The notes beneath the pieces were generated by a model, which made no database searches, was not told the DNA's origin, and saw nothing but the letters and a program-made list of their open reading frames with translations. A stretch of DNA of 64,000 bases, taken from the NCBI RefSeq assembly GCF_024580735.1, contig NZ_JANIJX010000015.1:1-64000 (forward strand). The letters run 5' to 3'. Below, in pieces: positions 1 to 8,425 of this stretch (position 1 is the stretch's first letter; every line of letters starts with the position of its first letter). The stretch comes from Brevibacterium moorei. GTDB taxonomy: Bacteria > Actinomycetota > Actinomycetes > Actinomycetales > Brevibacteriaceae. The position numbers and the translations under genes were made by a program.

Positions 1-93
1 CACCGGGGACGCTTCAAGTCACGTCCGGTGACTCCGAAGCCGCCCCACGTCGTGGGTATCAACCTGCCGGAGCACGAAGCAGTCAGAAACTAG
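1..93 (+). CDS. C-terminal end of an unidentified protein (partial)
   Basis: Frame 1 is open from the window edge to a TAG at 91-93 and gives 30 residues rich in Arg, Lys and Pro, ending in PEHEAVRN. The tail is basic and proline-rich, like a disordered C-terminus, and I do not recognise the family. The start lies outside the window. The reading frame is supported only by codon composition (G/C in most third positions). It converges on the YceI gene, and the 108 bases between the two stops show no obvious terminator. Confidence 0.4.
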   Translation, partial: HRGRFKSRPVTPKPPHVVGINLPEHEAVRN

Positions 94-201
94 CCCGAGT
101 GACTCCACACAGCTTGACACAGAGCGGCCCTGCAGGTTTCCGTATGCGAAGACGCCGGTACCGGTTCTAACAGCCTGCGACCGCGCGCCCTTGTCCGGTT
201 C

Positions 202-966
202 TCAGCCCTTGGCCAGTTTGAGGGAGAACTCCACCGTCCCCGAATCCTCGACCTTGACGAACCCCAGGTTCGGAGCCGCGACGTCGAAGTCGGCCCAGGT
301 CACGGGCACACTGCCCGTGAGGCTCAGCCCGCCGCCGTCGACACCGGCACGCGCTTTGGCGGTCAGGGGCTTCTTCTGCCCGTTGATCTCCAGCTCCCCC
401 TGGAGTTCGAGTTCGATCGAATCGCCGGTGGCCCCCGCCAGGGCCCGGCCCAGATCGACGGGTTCGCCCAGCGTGAAGGAGGCCTGAGGATGGGCCCTCG
501 TGTCGATCGCCCGGGAGGAGAAGTACCCGTCACGGCGCTCCGAGTCCGTTTTCACCGAAGCCAAGTCCACTGTGACCGTGCCCTTTGCGAGGGCCGGTCC
601 GCTGTCCTCGACAGTCATTTCCCCGGTCACCTTGGAGGTCCGGCCGACGACGGTGACGTCATTGCCGTTGAGGACCTCGTCCACGCGGTAGCCGGCCTGG
701 GAGCCTTCGGAAACCCGCCAGGCGCCGACCAGGTCGGCGGCTCCGGCCGGCGGCCCACCGGTCCCGGTTGTTCCGGACGATTCGCCCGCCTCCGCCGCAG
801 GCTCCGCCGAATCGAAGGATTCCGGTGCCCCCGCATTCTGGCTGCGCGCGTAGATGGCCGGTAGGGCGAATGCCGCTACGGCCAGGAGAGCGACGACAAC
901 CGCCGTCACCACCCAGGGCAGGGGACGGGCGTACCAGGGTCTGCGCGATGCGGCCGGATCAGTCAT
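202..966 (-). CDS. YceI-family protein with N-terminal membrane anchor
   Basis: The 254-residue protein has a short cytoplasmic N-terminus, one hydrophobic segment (about residues 14-36), a Ser/Gly/Thr/Glu-rich linker to about residue 75, and a C-terminal YceI beta-barrel. Typical YceI features are the TVDLASVKTDSERRDGYF stretch and the following ...HPQASFTLG segment. YceI domains are lipocalin-like barrels that bind isoprenoid-type lipids in the cell envelope. The physiological ligand here is unknown. The barrel should face outward, tethered by the helix. The gene is monocistronic. A TAGGCT hexamer lies 6 nt before the ATG, with no Shine-Dalgarno, so translation is probably leaderless. Confidence 0.85.
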   Translation of the reverse strand: MTDPAASRRPWYARPLPWVVTAVVVALLAVAAFALPAIYARSQNAGAPESFDSAEPAAEAGESSGTTGTGGPPAGAADLVGAWRVSEGSQAGYRVDEVLNGNDVTVVGRTSKVTGEMTVEDSGPALAKGTVTVDLASVKTDSERRDGYFSSRAIDTRAHPQASFTLGEPVDLGRALAGATGDSIELELQGELEINGQKKPLTAKARAGVDGGGLSLTGSVPVTWADFDVAAPNLGFVKVEDSGTVEFSLKLAKG

Positions 967-972
967 GGCCGC

Positions 973-978
973 AGCCTA
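973..978 (-). promoter_or_regulatory. -10 hexamer TAGGCT, probable leaderless promoter of the YceI gene
   Basis: On the minus strand TAGGCT ends 6 nt before the ATG at 966. This would put the transcription start at or next to the start codon. No Shine-Dalgarno is present. The same hexamer and spacing precede the DUF2516 gene at 18927. Confidence 0.45.
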
Positions 979-1082
979 CGGACCGGGTCTGACCGGGACC
1001 TGCCCTGCAGCTGTGCTTGAACTGTCAATCACCAGGCTATGGACGTTCCGCCCGGGCATGGGCGGGGACGGCACAGCTCCGG

Positions 1083-2030
1083 CTACTGCGCCCGGTTCTT
1101 CGCCACCTCGTAGAGGGTGACGGCCGCGGCGATGCCGGCGTTGAGGGACTCGGTCGCGGCGGAGATCGGAATCGACACGATCTGATCGCAGATGTCGCCG
1201 ATCAGCCGCGAGATCCCCTTGCCCTCCGAACCGACCACGATGCAGATGGGCTCCTTGGCGAAGCTCAATGAGGGAAGTTCGACGTCGCCGTCCATATCGA
1301 GGCCCAGGACGAACACGCCCTGCTTCTTCAACTCCTGCAGAGCCCTGGCCAGGTTGACCACCTGGGCCACGGGAATCCGGCTGGCCGCACCCGCCGAGGT
1401 CTTCCACGCCGCCGCCGTCATCGACGCAGCGCGGCGCTCGGGGATGATCACACCGTGCCCGCCGAAGGCCGCGGTCGAGCGCACGATCGCACCCAGGTTG
1501 CGCGGATCCGTGATCCCGTCGAGCGCCACCAACAGCGGGGTCTCGAAGCGTTCGGCCGCCAGTTCCAGCAGATCGTCCGGGTGGGCATAGGAGTACGGCG
1601 GAACCTGCAGGGCCACGCCCTGGTGGATCGCATCGTCGGTCAGCCGGTCCAGGTCCGGCTTCGTGGCCTCGAGCATGCTGATGCCCTGTTCGGCCGCCAG
1701 CGCGATGATCTCCCGGACCCGATCGTCGGATTCGATCCGGTGGGCCACATAGAGAGCGGTCGCGGGAATCCCCTGTCGCAGCGCCTCGAGCACCGAATTG
1801 CGCCCGGCCACCGTGTCGACCCCGCGTTCGCGCTTGTGCCGTCGTGCCCGGCCTGCCGCGTCCTTCTTCTGCCGATCCTGCTTGGCCTGATAGGCCTTGT
1901 GGTAGACCCGGTCCTCGGCCTTGGGCGTCGGGCCCTTACCCTCCAACGACCGTCGGCCCTTACCACCGGAGCCCTTGGTCGGACCCTTCTTCGTCTTCTT
2001 CATCGCGCCGGGGCGCCCCTGTGCGGCCAT
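1083..2030 (-). CDS. rlmB: 23S rRNA (guanosine-2'-O)-methyltransferase, RlmB/TrmH (SpoU) family
   Basis: The 315-residue SPOUT methyltransferase likely methylates the 2'-OH of a guanosine in 23S rRNA. The N-terminal 60 residues are a Lys/Arg/Gly-rich tail (KGPTKGSGGKGRR), usual for actinobacterial members. Next come the substrate-binding domain (VAGRNSVLEALRQG, about residue 75) and the knotted SAM-binding domain. SpoU motif 1 is ALDGITDPRNLGAIVRSTAAFG, motif 2 is IVVGSEGKGIS, and motif 3 is IPISAATESLNAGIAAAV. The first ATG overlaps the cysS stop by one base (TGATG), so it is probably translationally coupled to cysS. An in-frame ATG at 2003 is an alternative start. Confidence 0.93.
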   Translation of the reverse strand: MAAQGRPGAMKKTKKGPTKGSGGKGRRSLEGKGPTPKAEDRVYHKAYQAKQDRQKKDAAGRARRHKRERGVDTVAGRNSVLEALRQGIPATALYVAHRIESDDRVREIIALAAEQGISMLEATKPDLDRLTDDAIHQGVALQVPPYSYAHPDDLLELAAERFETPLLVALDGITDPRNLGAIVRSTAAFGGHGVIIPERRAASMTAAAWKTSAGAASRIPVAQVVNLARALQELKKQGVFVLGLDMDGDVELPSLSFAKEPICIVVGSEGKGISRLIGDICDQIVSIPISAATESLNAGIAAAVTLYEVAKNRAQ

Positions 2031-3514
2031 CAGTCCTGCTCCTCGTCTTTCAGCTGCCAGCGGTAGCCAGCCGGGGTGTCCTCAATGGCCACTCCGGCCT
2101 CCGCCAGCCGAGCACGGATCCCATCGGCCCGCGCATAGTCCTTTTCCGCCTTTGCGGCCAGTCTTTCCTCGGCCAGTGCTCCCACCAGCGCGTCGAGCGC
2201 AGCGTGTGCCGCGTCGTCCCCGCCGGCGCCGGTCGCCCAGTGCGGGTCGGTCGGGTTGACGCCCAGGATGTCGAGCATGAGCTCGAGCTCGCCGACGATC
2301 TGCGCCAGATCGACACGGGTCTGCGCTCCTGCGCCCGGGGCCGAGGCAATCTCCAGCGCCCTGAAGCCGGCACCCAGGTGTTCGAAGGCGACAGCGAGCG
2401 CCTGCGGGATGGCCAGATCGTCGTCCATCGCCGCGGCGAAGGCATCCGGGACCCGGGCGGCGACGCCGGCATAGCCATCCGCCGCGCTGGGCACGGCCGG
2501 GGCGGCCTCGCCGAGCAGGCCGCGGGCGCGGCTCAGCAGGTTGGCGAACCGGTCCAGGGCGGTCTGCTGGCCGGCCACCGCGGCCTCGGTGAAGTCGAGG
2601 ACCGAACGGTAGTGGGCGGTGGACAGGAAATAGCGCACAGTCAGGGCCGGCAGCTTGGCGAACAGCTCGTGGGCGAAGATCGAATTGCCCAGCGACTTCG
2701 ACATCTTGTCCCCGCCGACGGTCAGCAGGCCAGAGTGCATCCACAACCGGGCGAAGGGGTCGCCCGCGGCCCGCGACTGGGCCAGTTCGTTCTCGTGGTG
2801 CGGGAAGCGCAGGTCGAGACCGCCGCCGTGGATGTCGAATTCGGCACCCAGGTACTTCGTCGACATGGCCGAGCATTCGATGTGCCAACCGGGGCGGCCC
2901 CTGCCCCACGGGGTGTTCCAGGAGGCTGTCAGCGGCTCGCCCTGCTTGTGGCCCTTCCACAGGGCGAAGTCCTGCGGGCTGCGCTTGCCGTAGCGCGGCG
3001 CATCGTCGGCCGGGGACATATCCGCGGGGCGCTGGTGGGTCAGTTCCCCGTAGTCCGGCCAGGATGCGGTGTCGAAGTAGACGTCGCCGGAATCATCGGC
3101 GGCGGGATACGCATGGCCGGCATCGATCAGCCGCCCGATCAGCTCGATCATCTCCGGCACGTGGCCGGTGGCGCGGGGCTCGTAGTCAGGCGCCAGCACG
3201 CCCATCGCCTCGTAGGCGGCGGTGAAGACGCGCTCGTAATGGTACGCGTGGGCGAACCAGGTCCTGCCCTCCTCGACCGACTTGCTCAGGATCTTGTCGT
3301 CGATATCGGTGACGTTGCGGATCAGGGTGACGTCGAGGCCCCGGTAGGTCAGCCAGCGGCGCAGCTGGTCGAAGACCACGGCCGAGCGCATGTGCCCGAT
3401 GTGCGGGGCACCCTGCACAGTGGCGCCACAGACGTAGATCCCGACCCGGCCCGGGGTGATGGGCCGCAGTTGTTCTACCGTGCGGGTCTGGGTGTTGTAC
3501 AGCGCAATAGTCAC
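2030..3514 (-). CDS. cysS: Cysteinyl-tRNA synthetase
   Basis: The 494-residue class I aminoacyl-tRNA synthetase charges tRNA-Cys. It has the zinc-ligand cysteine in YVCGATVQ (Cys29), the HIGH motif (38-41), a second Cys/His zinc cluster around WHIECSAMS, and KMSKS near residue 270. The C-terminal helical DALR-type region is complete, and the length is normal. The GTG start follows a TAGACT -10 hexamer by 7 nt, with no Shine-Dalgarno, which indicates leaderless translation. It is the first gene of a cysS-rlmB operon. A cysS-trmH pair is common in actinobacteria, often near ispDF and carD, as here. Confidence 0.97.
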   Translation of the reverse strand: MTIALYNTQTRTVEQLRPITPGRVGIYVCGATVQGAPHIGHMRSAVVFDQLRRWLTYRGLDVTLIRNVTDIDDKILSKSVEEGRTWFAHAYHYERVFTAAYEAMGVLAPDYEPRATGHVPEMIELIGRLIDAGHAYPAADDSGDVYFDTASWPDYGELTHQRPADMSPADDAPRYGKRSPQDFALWKGHKQGEPLTASWNTPWGRGRPGWHIECSAMSTKYLGAEFDIHGGGLDLRFPHHENELAQSRAAGDPFARLWMHSGLLTVGGDKMSKSLGNSIFAHELFAKLPALTVRYFLSTAHYRSVLDFTEAAVAGQQTALDRFANLLSRARGLLGEAAPAVPSAADGYAGVAARVPDAFAAAMDDDLAIPQALAVAFEHLGAGFRALEIASAPGAGAQTRVDLAQIVGELELMLDILGVNPTDPHWATGAGGDDAAHAALDALVGALAEERLAAKAEKDYARADGIRARLAEAGVAIEDTPAGYRWQLKDEEQD

Positions 3515-3521
3515 GGACCCC

Positions 3522-3527
3522 AGTCTA
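3522..3527 (-). promoter_or_regulatory. -10 hexamer TAGACT of cysS (leaderless)
   Basis: TAGACT on the minus strand is followed by 7 nt and the cysS GTG. No Shine-Dalgarno lies between them. Confidence 0.45.
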
Positions 3528-3559
3528 CCGGCAACGGCCGGGCGTCCGCGCCCACGGCC

Positions 3560-3605
3560 GAGGCCCCGCGGACGTGAGTGCGCACACTCACCTCCGCGGG
3601 GCCTC
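3560..3605 (-). terminator. Long hairpin terminator downstream of adhP
   Basis: A 12-bp perfect outer stem (GAGGCCCCGCGG, 3560-3571, with its complement at 3594-3605) continues inward. After one mismatch there are seven more pairs (GTGAGTG/CACTCAC) around a CGCA loop. It lies between the adhP stop (3665) and the cysS start (3514), both on the minus strand, so it most likely ends the adhP transcript. There is no strong T-run. Confidence 0.7.
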
Positions 3606-3664
3606 CGCTCTCGAACCGGCCGGCGCCGATCCCTCCCGTGATCTCCCGACTCAGTACTCCCGAC

Positions 3665-4687
3665 TCAGTATTCGATGACGACGCGGCCCTCGATCTTGCC
3701 ATGCCTCATCTCGTCGAGCACCTGGTTGATGTCCTCGAGGCTGCGGGTGTGGAAGGTCGGGTGGATCAGGCCGCGGGCGTAGAAGTCCAGCGCCTCCTCC
3801 AGGTCCTGCCGGGTGCCGACGATCGATCCGCGGATCGTCAGGCCCTTGAGCACGATGTCGAAGATCGGGGCGGGGAACTCGCCCGGGGGCAGCCCGTTGA
3901 AGACGATCGTGCCGCCGCGACGGGTCATGGAGATCGCCTGTCCGAAGGCCGAGGGGTGCACTGCCGTGACCAGCACACCGTGGGTGCCCCCGGTCTTCTC
4001 CTGGATCTCCGCGGCCGGATCGCCGCTCATCGCGTTGACCAGGACCTCGGCACCGTGCTTCTTGGCCAGCGCCAGCTTGTCATCGGCGACGTCGACTGCG
4101 GCCACCCGCATGCCCATCGCCACGGCGTACTGCACCGCGATATGGCCCAGCCCGCCGATGCCGGAGATCGTGACCCACTGACCGGGTCGCACCCCCGTCA
4201 TCTTCAGGCCCTTGTAGACCGTGACGCCGGCGCACAGCACCGGGGCGATCTCGTTGAGGTCGGACCCCTCGGGGATGCGTGCGGCGAACTTGGTGTCGAC
4301 GAGCATGTACTCGCCGAAGGACCCGTCGACGGAGTACCCGCCGTTGACCTGCTGTTCACACAGGGTCTCCCAGCCGGTCCGGCAGTACTCGCAGTCACCA
4401 CAGGCCGACCACAGCCAGGCGTTGCCGACCAGATCGCCGACGGCCACGTCGGTCACGTCCTCGCCGATCGCCTCGACGCGGCCCACACCCTCGTGGCCGG
4501 GAATGAATGGCGGGGTCGGCTTGACCGGCCAGTCGCCCTCCGCGGCGTGCAGGTCGGTGTGGCAGACGCCGGACGAGATGAGCTTGACGAGTGCCTGGCC
4601 GCGGCCCGGGGTGGGGATTTCGACGTCCTTGTTGACGTCGAGGTCCTGGCCGAATTGCTTGACGACGGCCGATTTCATCGTGGTCAT
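3665..4687 (-). CDS. adhP: Zinc-dependent alcohol dehydrogenase, AdhP type
   Basis: The 340-residue medium-chain dehydrogenase probably interconverts primary alcohols and aldehydes with NAD. The catalytic zinc site is in SGVCHTDLHAAEGDW and GHEGVG. The four structural-zinc cysteines are in CGDCEYCRTGWETLC. The Rossmann loop is GIGGLGHIAVQYA. Length and motifs match bacterial AdhP closely. The ATG at 4687 is preferred because GGAGGA lies 6 nt upstream and it gives the usual N-terminus; the frame is open further upstream without a better start. The gene is divergent from mscR across 260 bp, so both aldehyde-handling enzymes may share regulation. Confidence 0.93.
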   Translation of the reverse strand: MTTMKSAVVKQFGQDLDVNKDVEIPTPGRGQALVKLISSGVCHTDLHAAEGDWPVKPTPPFIPGHEGVGRVEAIGEDVTDVAVGDLVGNAWLWSACGDCEYCRTGWETLCEQQVNGGYSVDGSFGEYMLVDTKFAARIPEGSDLNEIAPVLCAGVTVYKGLKMTGVRPGQWVTISGIGGLGHIAVQYAVAMGMRVAAVDVADDKLALAKKHGAEVLVNAMSGDPAAEIQEKTGGTHGVLVTAVHPSAFGQAISMTRRGGTIVFNGLPPGEFPAPIFDIVLKGLTIRGSIVGTRQDLEEALDFYARGLIHPTFHTRSLEDINQVLDEMRHGKIEGRVVIEY

Positions 4688-4842
4688 GATTCCTCCGTGT
4701 TCCCTTGTACCGCTGGGGCTGAAAGCCTCCGGTGCCGGGTCGCGTCTTCTTCGACGTTGGCGCCGGGCCCGATCCACTGTGAGCGGGCGGCCCCTTGTTC
4801 GTGCGGTGGCACCACCGTAGGCGGGCCCCAGTTGCATGCACG

Positions 4843-4872
4843 TTGCACGATGCGTTTATGCGTCCATAGACT
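4843..4872 (+). promoter_or_regulatory. Promoter of mscR (TTGCAC-18-TAGACT)
   Basis: TTGCAC at 4843-4848 and TAGACT at 4867-4872 are separated by 18 nt. The predicted transcription start is near 4879, leaving about 70 nt of leader before the mscR ATG. Confidence 0.5.
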
Positions 4873-4878
4873 GGACCG

Positions 4879-4892
4879 ACCACATCTGTGGT
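4879..4892. promoter_or_regulatory. Palindrome ACCACA-TC-TGTGGT, possible operator at the mscR transcription start
   Basis: Perfect 6-bp arms flank a TC centre, placed where transcription from the TTGCAC/TAGACT promoter should begin. A further GACCACA half-site follows at about 4896-4902. The position suits a repressor. No regulator gene is adjacent, so the binding protein is unknown. Confidence 0.35.
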
Positions 4893-4947
4893 GATGACCA
4901 CACACCTGTTTTGCCGCGCAGTCGCGCCAGATCGTAATGGAGAGTGC

Positions 4948-6039
4948 ATGCCCACCATCGTCAAGGGAATCATCGCCAGGGCCAAGGGAGAGCCGACCGA
5001 ACTGACCGATATCGTCGTCCCCGACCCGGGGCCGGGCGAGGTCGTCGTCGACGTCAAGTCCTGCGGCGTGTGCCATACCGACTTCCACTACCGGCAGGGC
5101 GGGATCGGCGACAACTACCCGTATCTGCTGGGCCATGAGTCCGCCGGCGTCGTATCCGAAATCGGGCCCGGCGTGACCCACGTGGCCGTCGGCGATTTCG
5201 TCGTCCTCAACTGGCGTGCGGTGTGCGGTGAGTGCCGCGCGTGCAAGCGGGGCGAACCGCAGTACTGCTTCGCGACCTTCAACGCCACTCAGAAGATGAC
5301 GCTGACCGACGGCACCGAGCTCGAGGCCGCCCTTGGCATCGGATCCTTCGCGGAGAAGACCCTGGTCGCCGCCGGACAGTGCACGAAGGTCGACGAGGCC
5401 GATCCCGCAGTCGTCGGCCTGCTCGGCTGTGGCATCATGGCCGGGATCGGTGCCGCCGTCAACACCGGCGGCGTGACCCGCGGTAAGTCGGTGGCCGTGA
5501 TCGGCTGCGGCGGCGTGGGCGATGCCGCGATCGCCGGTTCCCGGCTGGCCGGGGCCAGTCCGATCATCGCGATCGACTTCGATGAGAAGAAGCTGGCCGC
5601 CGCCACCGAGCTGGGCGCCACCGACACCATCTGCTCCAAGGGCCTGAGCGAGGACGAGGTCGTCGCCGCGGTCCAGGAACTGACCGCGGGCTTCGGCGCC
5701 GATGTCGTGATCGACGCCGTGGGCCGGCCCGAAACCTGGCGGCAGGCCTTCTATGCCCGCGATCTGGCCGGCACCGTCGTGCTGGTGGGCGTGCCCACCC
5801 CCGAGATGGAACTGAGCGTGCCCCTGGCCGATGTGTTCGGCCGCGGTGGCAGCCTGAAGTCCGCCTGGTACGGCGATTGCCTGCCCGAACGCGACTTCCC
5901 CATGCTCGTCGATCTGTACAAGCAGGGCCGCCTGCCGCTGGAGAAGTTCGTCAGCGAGCGCATCTCACTCGACCAGGTCGAACAGGCCTTCGAGAAGATG
6001 GGCCGTGGCGAGGTCCTGCGCTCCGTGGTGGAGTTCTGA
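4948..6039 (+). CDS. mscR: S-(hydroxymethyl)mycothiol dehydrogenase (mycothiol-dependent formaldehyde dehydrogenase)
   Basis: The 363-residue zinc dehydrogenase oxidises the formaldehyde-mycothiol adduct with NAD, giving S-formylmycothiol. Its catalytic zinc residues are in [15 protein letters not shown] (Cys39-Cys42 region) and GHESAG. The structural-zinc cysteines are in [15 protein letters not shown], the nucleotide loop is [12 protein letters not shown], and an AEKT segment typical of MscR follows KMTLTDG. The ATG at 4948 is chosen over an upstream in-frame start because GGAGAG precedes it and the family begins near MPTIVKGI. It is translationally coupled to the MBL hydrolase. Mycothiol genes elsewhere in the window support the cofactor assignment. 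Confidence 0.93.
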   Translation: MPTIVKGIIARAKGEPTELTDIVVPDPGPGEVVVDVKSCGVCHTDFHYRQGGIGDNYPYLLGHESAGVVSEIGPGVTHVAVGDFVVLNWRAVCGECRACKRGEPQYCFATFNATQKMTLTDGTELEAALGIGSFAEKTLVAAGQCTKVDEADPAVVGLLGCGIMAGIGAAVNTGGVTRGKSVAVIGCGGVGDAAIAGSRLAGASPIIAIDFDEKKLAAATELGATDTICSKGLSEDEVVAAVQELTAGFGADVVIDAVGRPETWRQAFYARDLAGTVVLVGVPTPEMELSVPLADVFGRGGSLKSAWYGDCLPERDFPMLVDLYKQGRLPLEKFVSERISLDQVEQAFEKMGRGEVLRSVVEF

Positions 6040-6680
6040 TGGCCGCGCGGATCGAGCGCCTGCAGACAGCGGGGACGTTCTCGCTCGACGGTGGCACCTG
6101 GGAGGTGGAGAACAATGTGTGGATCGTCGGCGACGACTCCGAGGTGATCGTCATCGATCCCGCGCATTCGAGCTCCGAGGTCGCCCGGGCGGTGGGCGGG
6201 CGCCGGGTCAAGGCGATCCTGCTGACCCACGGGCACGACGATCACGTCCGTGCCGCACTTGACGCCAAGGCCGCGCTGGGCGATCCGCCGGTCCTCCTCA
6301 ACCATGCGGATCTGATGCTGTGGGAAATGGTCCACCCCGGAACGGCACCGGATGGGGACATCGCGGACGGGGACGAATTCCCGGTGGCCGGAGTCACCCT
6401 GCGGGCCGTGCACACGCCGGGGCACTCCCCCGGGTCGACCTGTTTCATCCTTTCGGGGGCCGCCGAGGGGCCTGTGGTGTTCACCGGTGACACGCTGTTC
6501 AACGGTGGGCCGGGAGCCACCGGACGGTCCTATTCGAGTTTCGAGACGATCATCGAGTCGATCCGGGACCGGCTGCTCAGCCTGCCAGAAGAGACCACCG
6601 TACTCACCGGACACGGGGACTCCACCTCGATCGCGGCCGAATCCGGCCACCTGGACGAGTGGATCGCCCGCGGCCACTGA
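6039..6680 (+). CDS. MBL-fold metallohydrolase coupled to mscR
   Basis: The 213-residue protein has the metallo-beta-lactamase fold with a dinuclear metal site. LTHGHDDHVRA is the HxHxDH motif; HTPGHSPGSTC, FTGDTLF and the terminal TGHGDST supply the other metal ligands. Its ATG overlaps the mscR stop by one base. The same pairing occurs in mycobacteria (Rv2259-Rv2260). From context it may hydrolyse S-formylmycothiol to formate and mycothiol, analogous to S-formylglutathione hydrolase. That role is inferred and not shown by any specific residue. A glyoxalase II-like thioester hydrolase of another substrate is the alternative. Confidence 0.85.
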   Translation: MAARIERLQTAGTFSLDGGTWEVENNVWIVGDDSEVIVIDPAHSSSEVARAVGGRRVKAILLTHGHDDHVRAALDAKAALGDPPVLLNHADLMLWEMVHPGTAPDGDIADGDEFPVAGVTLRAVHTPGHSPGSTCFILSGAAEGPVVFTGDTLFNGGPGATGRSYSSFETIIESIRDRLLSLPEETTVLTGHGDSTSIAAESGHLDEWIARGH

Positions 6681-6749
6681 GCACGCTCCCCGAGCACACA
6701 TGGTTCGCGGGGACGAGTCAGGCCCCGCGGATGATACAGCCGGACAGCA

Positions 6750-6786
6750 CAGCGCCCGGCGGTCTGTTTCAGGCCGCCGGGCGCTG
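6750..6786. terminator. Hairpin terminator after the mscR-MBL operon
   Basis: A 13-bp perfect stem (CAGCGCCCGGCGG at 6750-6762 and its complement at 6774-6786) is followed on the plus strand by TTT. Its right half overlaps the last codons of the minus-strand HTH gene, so the two transcripts converge on it. Confidence 0.7.
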
Positions 6787-6990
6787 TTTGCGGGGCCGTC
6801 CGCCCTTGCCGGGGCGCGCGGCGTTCCACTTGTCTATGGTCTCGACGAGCCACCCACGGGCCCGCCCCACATAGGCGTCCGGTTCCGGCAGATTGTTCGG
6901 CAGGCTCCCCCGACTGGCCAATCCCAGGTAGTCCGCGACTTCGGCCGTGCTCAGGTAATGAGTCGCCTTCTGGCTGCGCCCGGTACTCAT
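6769..6990 (-). CDS. Small AlpA/excisionase-like HTH protein
   Basis: The 73-residue basic protein contains YLSTAEVADYLGLASRGSLP, the start of a MerR/excisionase-type winged helix (helix_turn_helix_17 style). It ends in a Lys/Arg/Pro tail. Such proteins regulate prophages or bind DNA as recombination directionality factors, but no integrase is nearby. The ATG has GGGGAG 4-5 nt upstream. The region before it carries closely spaced TTGGCAC-type repeats that could be its own operator. Whether it is a domesticated regulator or a mobile-element relic cannot be told from sequence. Confidence 0.75.
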   Translation of the reverse strand: MSTGRSQKATHYLSTAEVADYLGLASRGSLPNNLPEPDAYVGRARGWLVETIDKWNAARPGKGGRPRKQRPAA

Positions 6991-7014
6991 ACTGCTCCCC
7001 CTCGTGCAGGTTCA

Positions 7015-7049
7015 CTTTGTGCCAAGTGTGCCACAATGCGGCACCAAAT
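7015..7049 (-). promoter_or_regulatory. Clustered (T)GGCAC repeats upstream of the small HTH gene
   Basis: Read on the minus strand, the segment holds TTGGTGCC, TGTGGCAC and TTGGCAC in about 35 bp. A GTGCC-N7-GGCAC inverted repeat lies within it. It sits 25-60 nt before the ATG, so it is a candidate operator for the 73-residue HTH protein. No clear -10 was assigned. Confidence 0.3.
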
Positions 7050-7107
7050 GGGTGGTGATTCTTCGACGGATTCCCTGCACCGGAGCGGGCCTTGGAGGCC
7101 TCAAGTA

Positions 7108-8301
7108 TCAGTAGAGCACTGCCGTGGCGATCGCCGTGGCCCCTTCGCCCCGGCCCATCGACCCGAGCCCGTCGCTGGTCGTGCCTGCCACCGCCACAGG
7201 TGCTCCACATGCGGTGCCGAGCGCTTCCTGTGCCTCGTCCCGGCGTCGGCCGACCTTGGGCCGATTGCACACGATCTGCACCGCCACGCTGCCGATGGTG
7301 AAACCCGCGGCGCGCACGATCCGCGCGGCCTCGGCCAGCAGGACGGTGCCGGGGGCGCCCGCGAACTCCGGGCGGTCCACCCCGAAGTGCGCGCCCAGAT
7401 CGCCCAGCCCGGCCGCGGCGAACAGGGCGTCGGCACAGGCGTGGGCTGCGACATCGGCATCCGAGTGGCCGGCCAGGCCGAACCCGCCCGGCCACTCCAG
7501 ACCCGCCAGCATCAGTGGCCGCTCGGGGTCCGAGGAGAAGGCATGGACGTCCACCCCGGTGCCCACTCTGGGCACGGGGCCGTTGGGCCCGGCGGTCCGC
7601 GCGTCCGGGTCCAGGGCCGCAAGGAGGCGCAGATCGCTCGGATAGGTGACCTTGAGGGCACGTTCCTCACCTGCGACCGCGGTGATTCGGTGCCCGGCAG
7701 CCTCCATCACACCCGCATCGTCCGTCGGACCGGCACCGGAAAGCGGGTCCCAGGCCGCATAGGCGGCCACCAGGAGGTCCCGGCGGAATCCCTGCGGGGT
7801 CTGCACCCGCCGCAGGGACTCGCGATCGACCCCACCCTGTAATTCATCGCCCGCGCTGGTGCGCAGCGTGTCGACCACGGGCAGAACCGGCACCACCGCA
7901 GTGGCACCCGCGGCCAGGGCGGCGGCGACCCGGCCGAAGACCTCGGGACCGGCCGCCGGGCGCGCGGCGTCGTGAACGAACACGCAGGGCGCATCGCCGC
8001 AGTACTCCAAAGCCGCGCGCACCGAGGCCCAGCGCTCCCGACCGCCGGCGATCACCGTGGTCTGCGGAACGGGGACCGTCATGGTGTGGCTTTCCACGAC
8101 GGCATCGACCTGGGACCGCGCCGCGTCCAGCCAGCCGACGGGGGCTGCGACGATGACATGGGAGAACAGGCCACTGCGCAGGGCCCCTCCCACTGCGTGC
8201 GCCAGCAGGGACTGCCCGGCCGATTCGACGAAGGCCTTGGGCCGGCTCGCGCCCAAACGCGAACCAGAGCCGGCGGCGGGGATGATGAGGGCGAAGCCCA
8301 T
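7108..8301 (-). CDS. ispDF: Bifunctional IspD-IspF (MEP pathway)
   Basis: This 397-residue fusion supplies two steps of non-mevalonate isoprenoid synthesis. Residues 1 to about 235 form IspD, the MEP cytidylyltransferase: [18 protein letters not shown] is the nucleotide-binding loop, and VFVHDAARP and the KVTYPSDL segment follow. From about residue 245, IspF (MEcPP synthase) begins with [10 protein letters not shown] and has the zinc site in [11 protein letters not shown]. The end [14 protein letters not shown] is intact. AGGAGG lies 7 nt before the ATG. It follows carD in the same direction, but a hairpin terminator lies between them. Confidence 0.95.
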   Translation of the reverse strand: MGFALIIPAAGSGSRLGASRPKAFVESAGQSLLAHAVGGALRSGLFSHVIVAAPVGWLDAARSQVDAVVESHTMTVPVPQTTVIAGGRERWASVRAALEYCGDAPCVFVHDAARPAAGPEVFGRVAAALAAGATAVVPVLPVVDTLRTSAGDELQGGVDRESLRRVQTPQGFRRDLLVAAYAAWDPLSGAGPTDDAGVMEAAGHRITAVAGEERALKVTYPSDLRLLAALDPDARTAGPNGPVPRVGTGVDVHAFSSDPERPLMLAGLEWPGGFGLAGHSDADVAAHACADALFAAAGLGDLGAHFGVDRPEFAGAPGTVLLAEAARIVRAAGFTIGSVAVQIVCNRPKVGRRRDEAQEALGTACGAPVAVAGTTSDGLGSMGRGEGATAIATAVLY

Positions 8302-8353
8302 GAACCGACCTCCTGGGACGGGGCGCGGCGCACAGCGCCGGCGGGTCAGACGA

Positions 8354-8395
8354 ATCCGCCCCGGTCACCACGTGAAACGTGGAACCGGGGCGGAT
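8354..8395 (-). terminator. Hairpin between carD and ispDF
   Basis: An ATCCGCCCCGGT stem (8354-8365 with 8384-8395) encloses an inner CCACGT-GAA-ACGTGG hairpin. It lies just downstream of the carD stop. It probably ends or attenuates the carD transcript before ispDF. Confidence 0.65.
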
Positions 8396-8425
8396 CGATG
8401 TCAAACGGGCCACGGGCCCAGCGGC

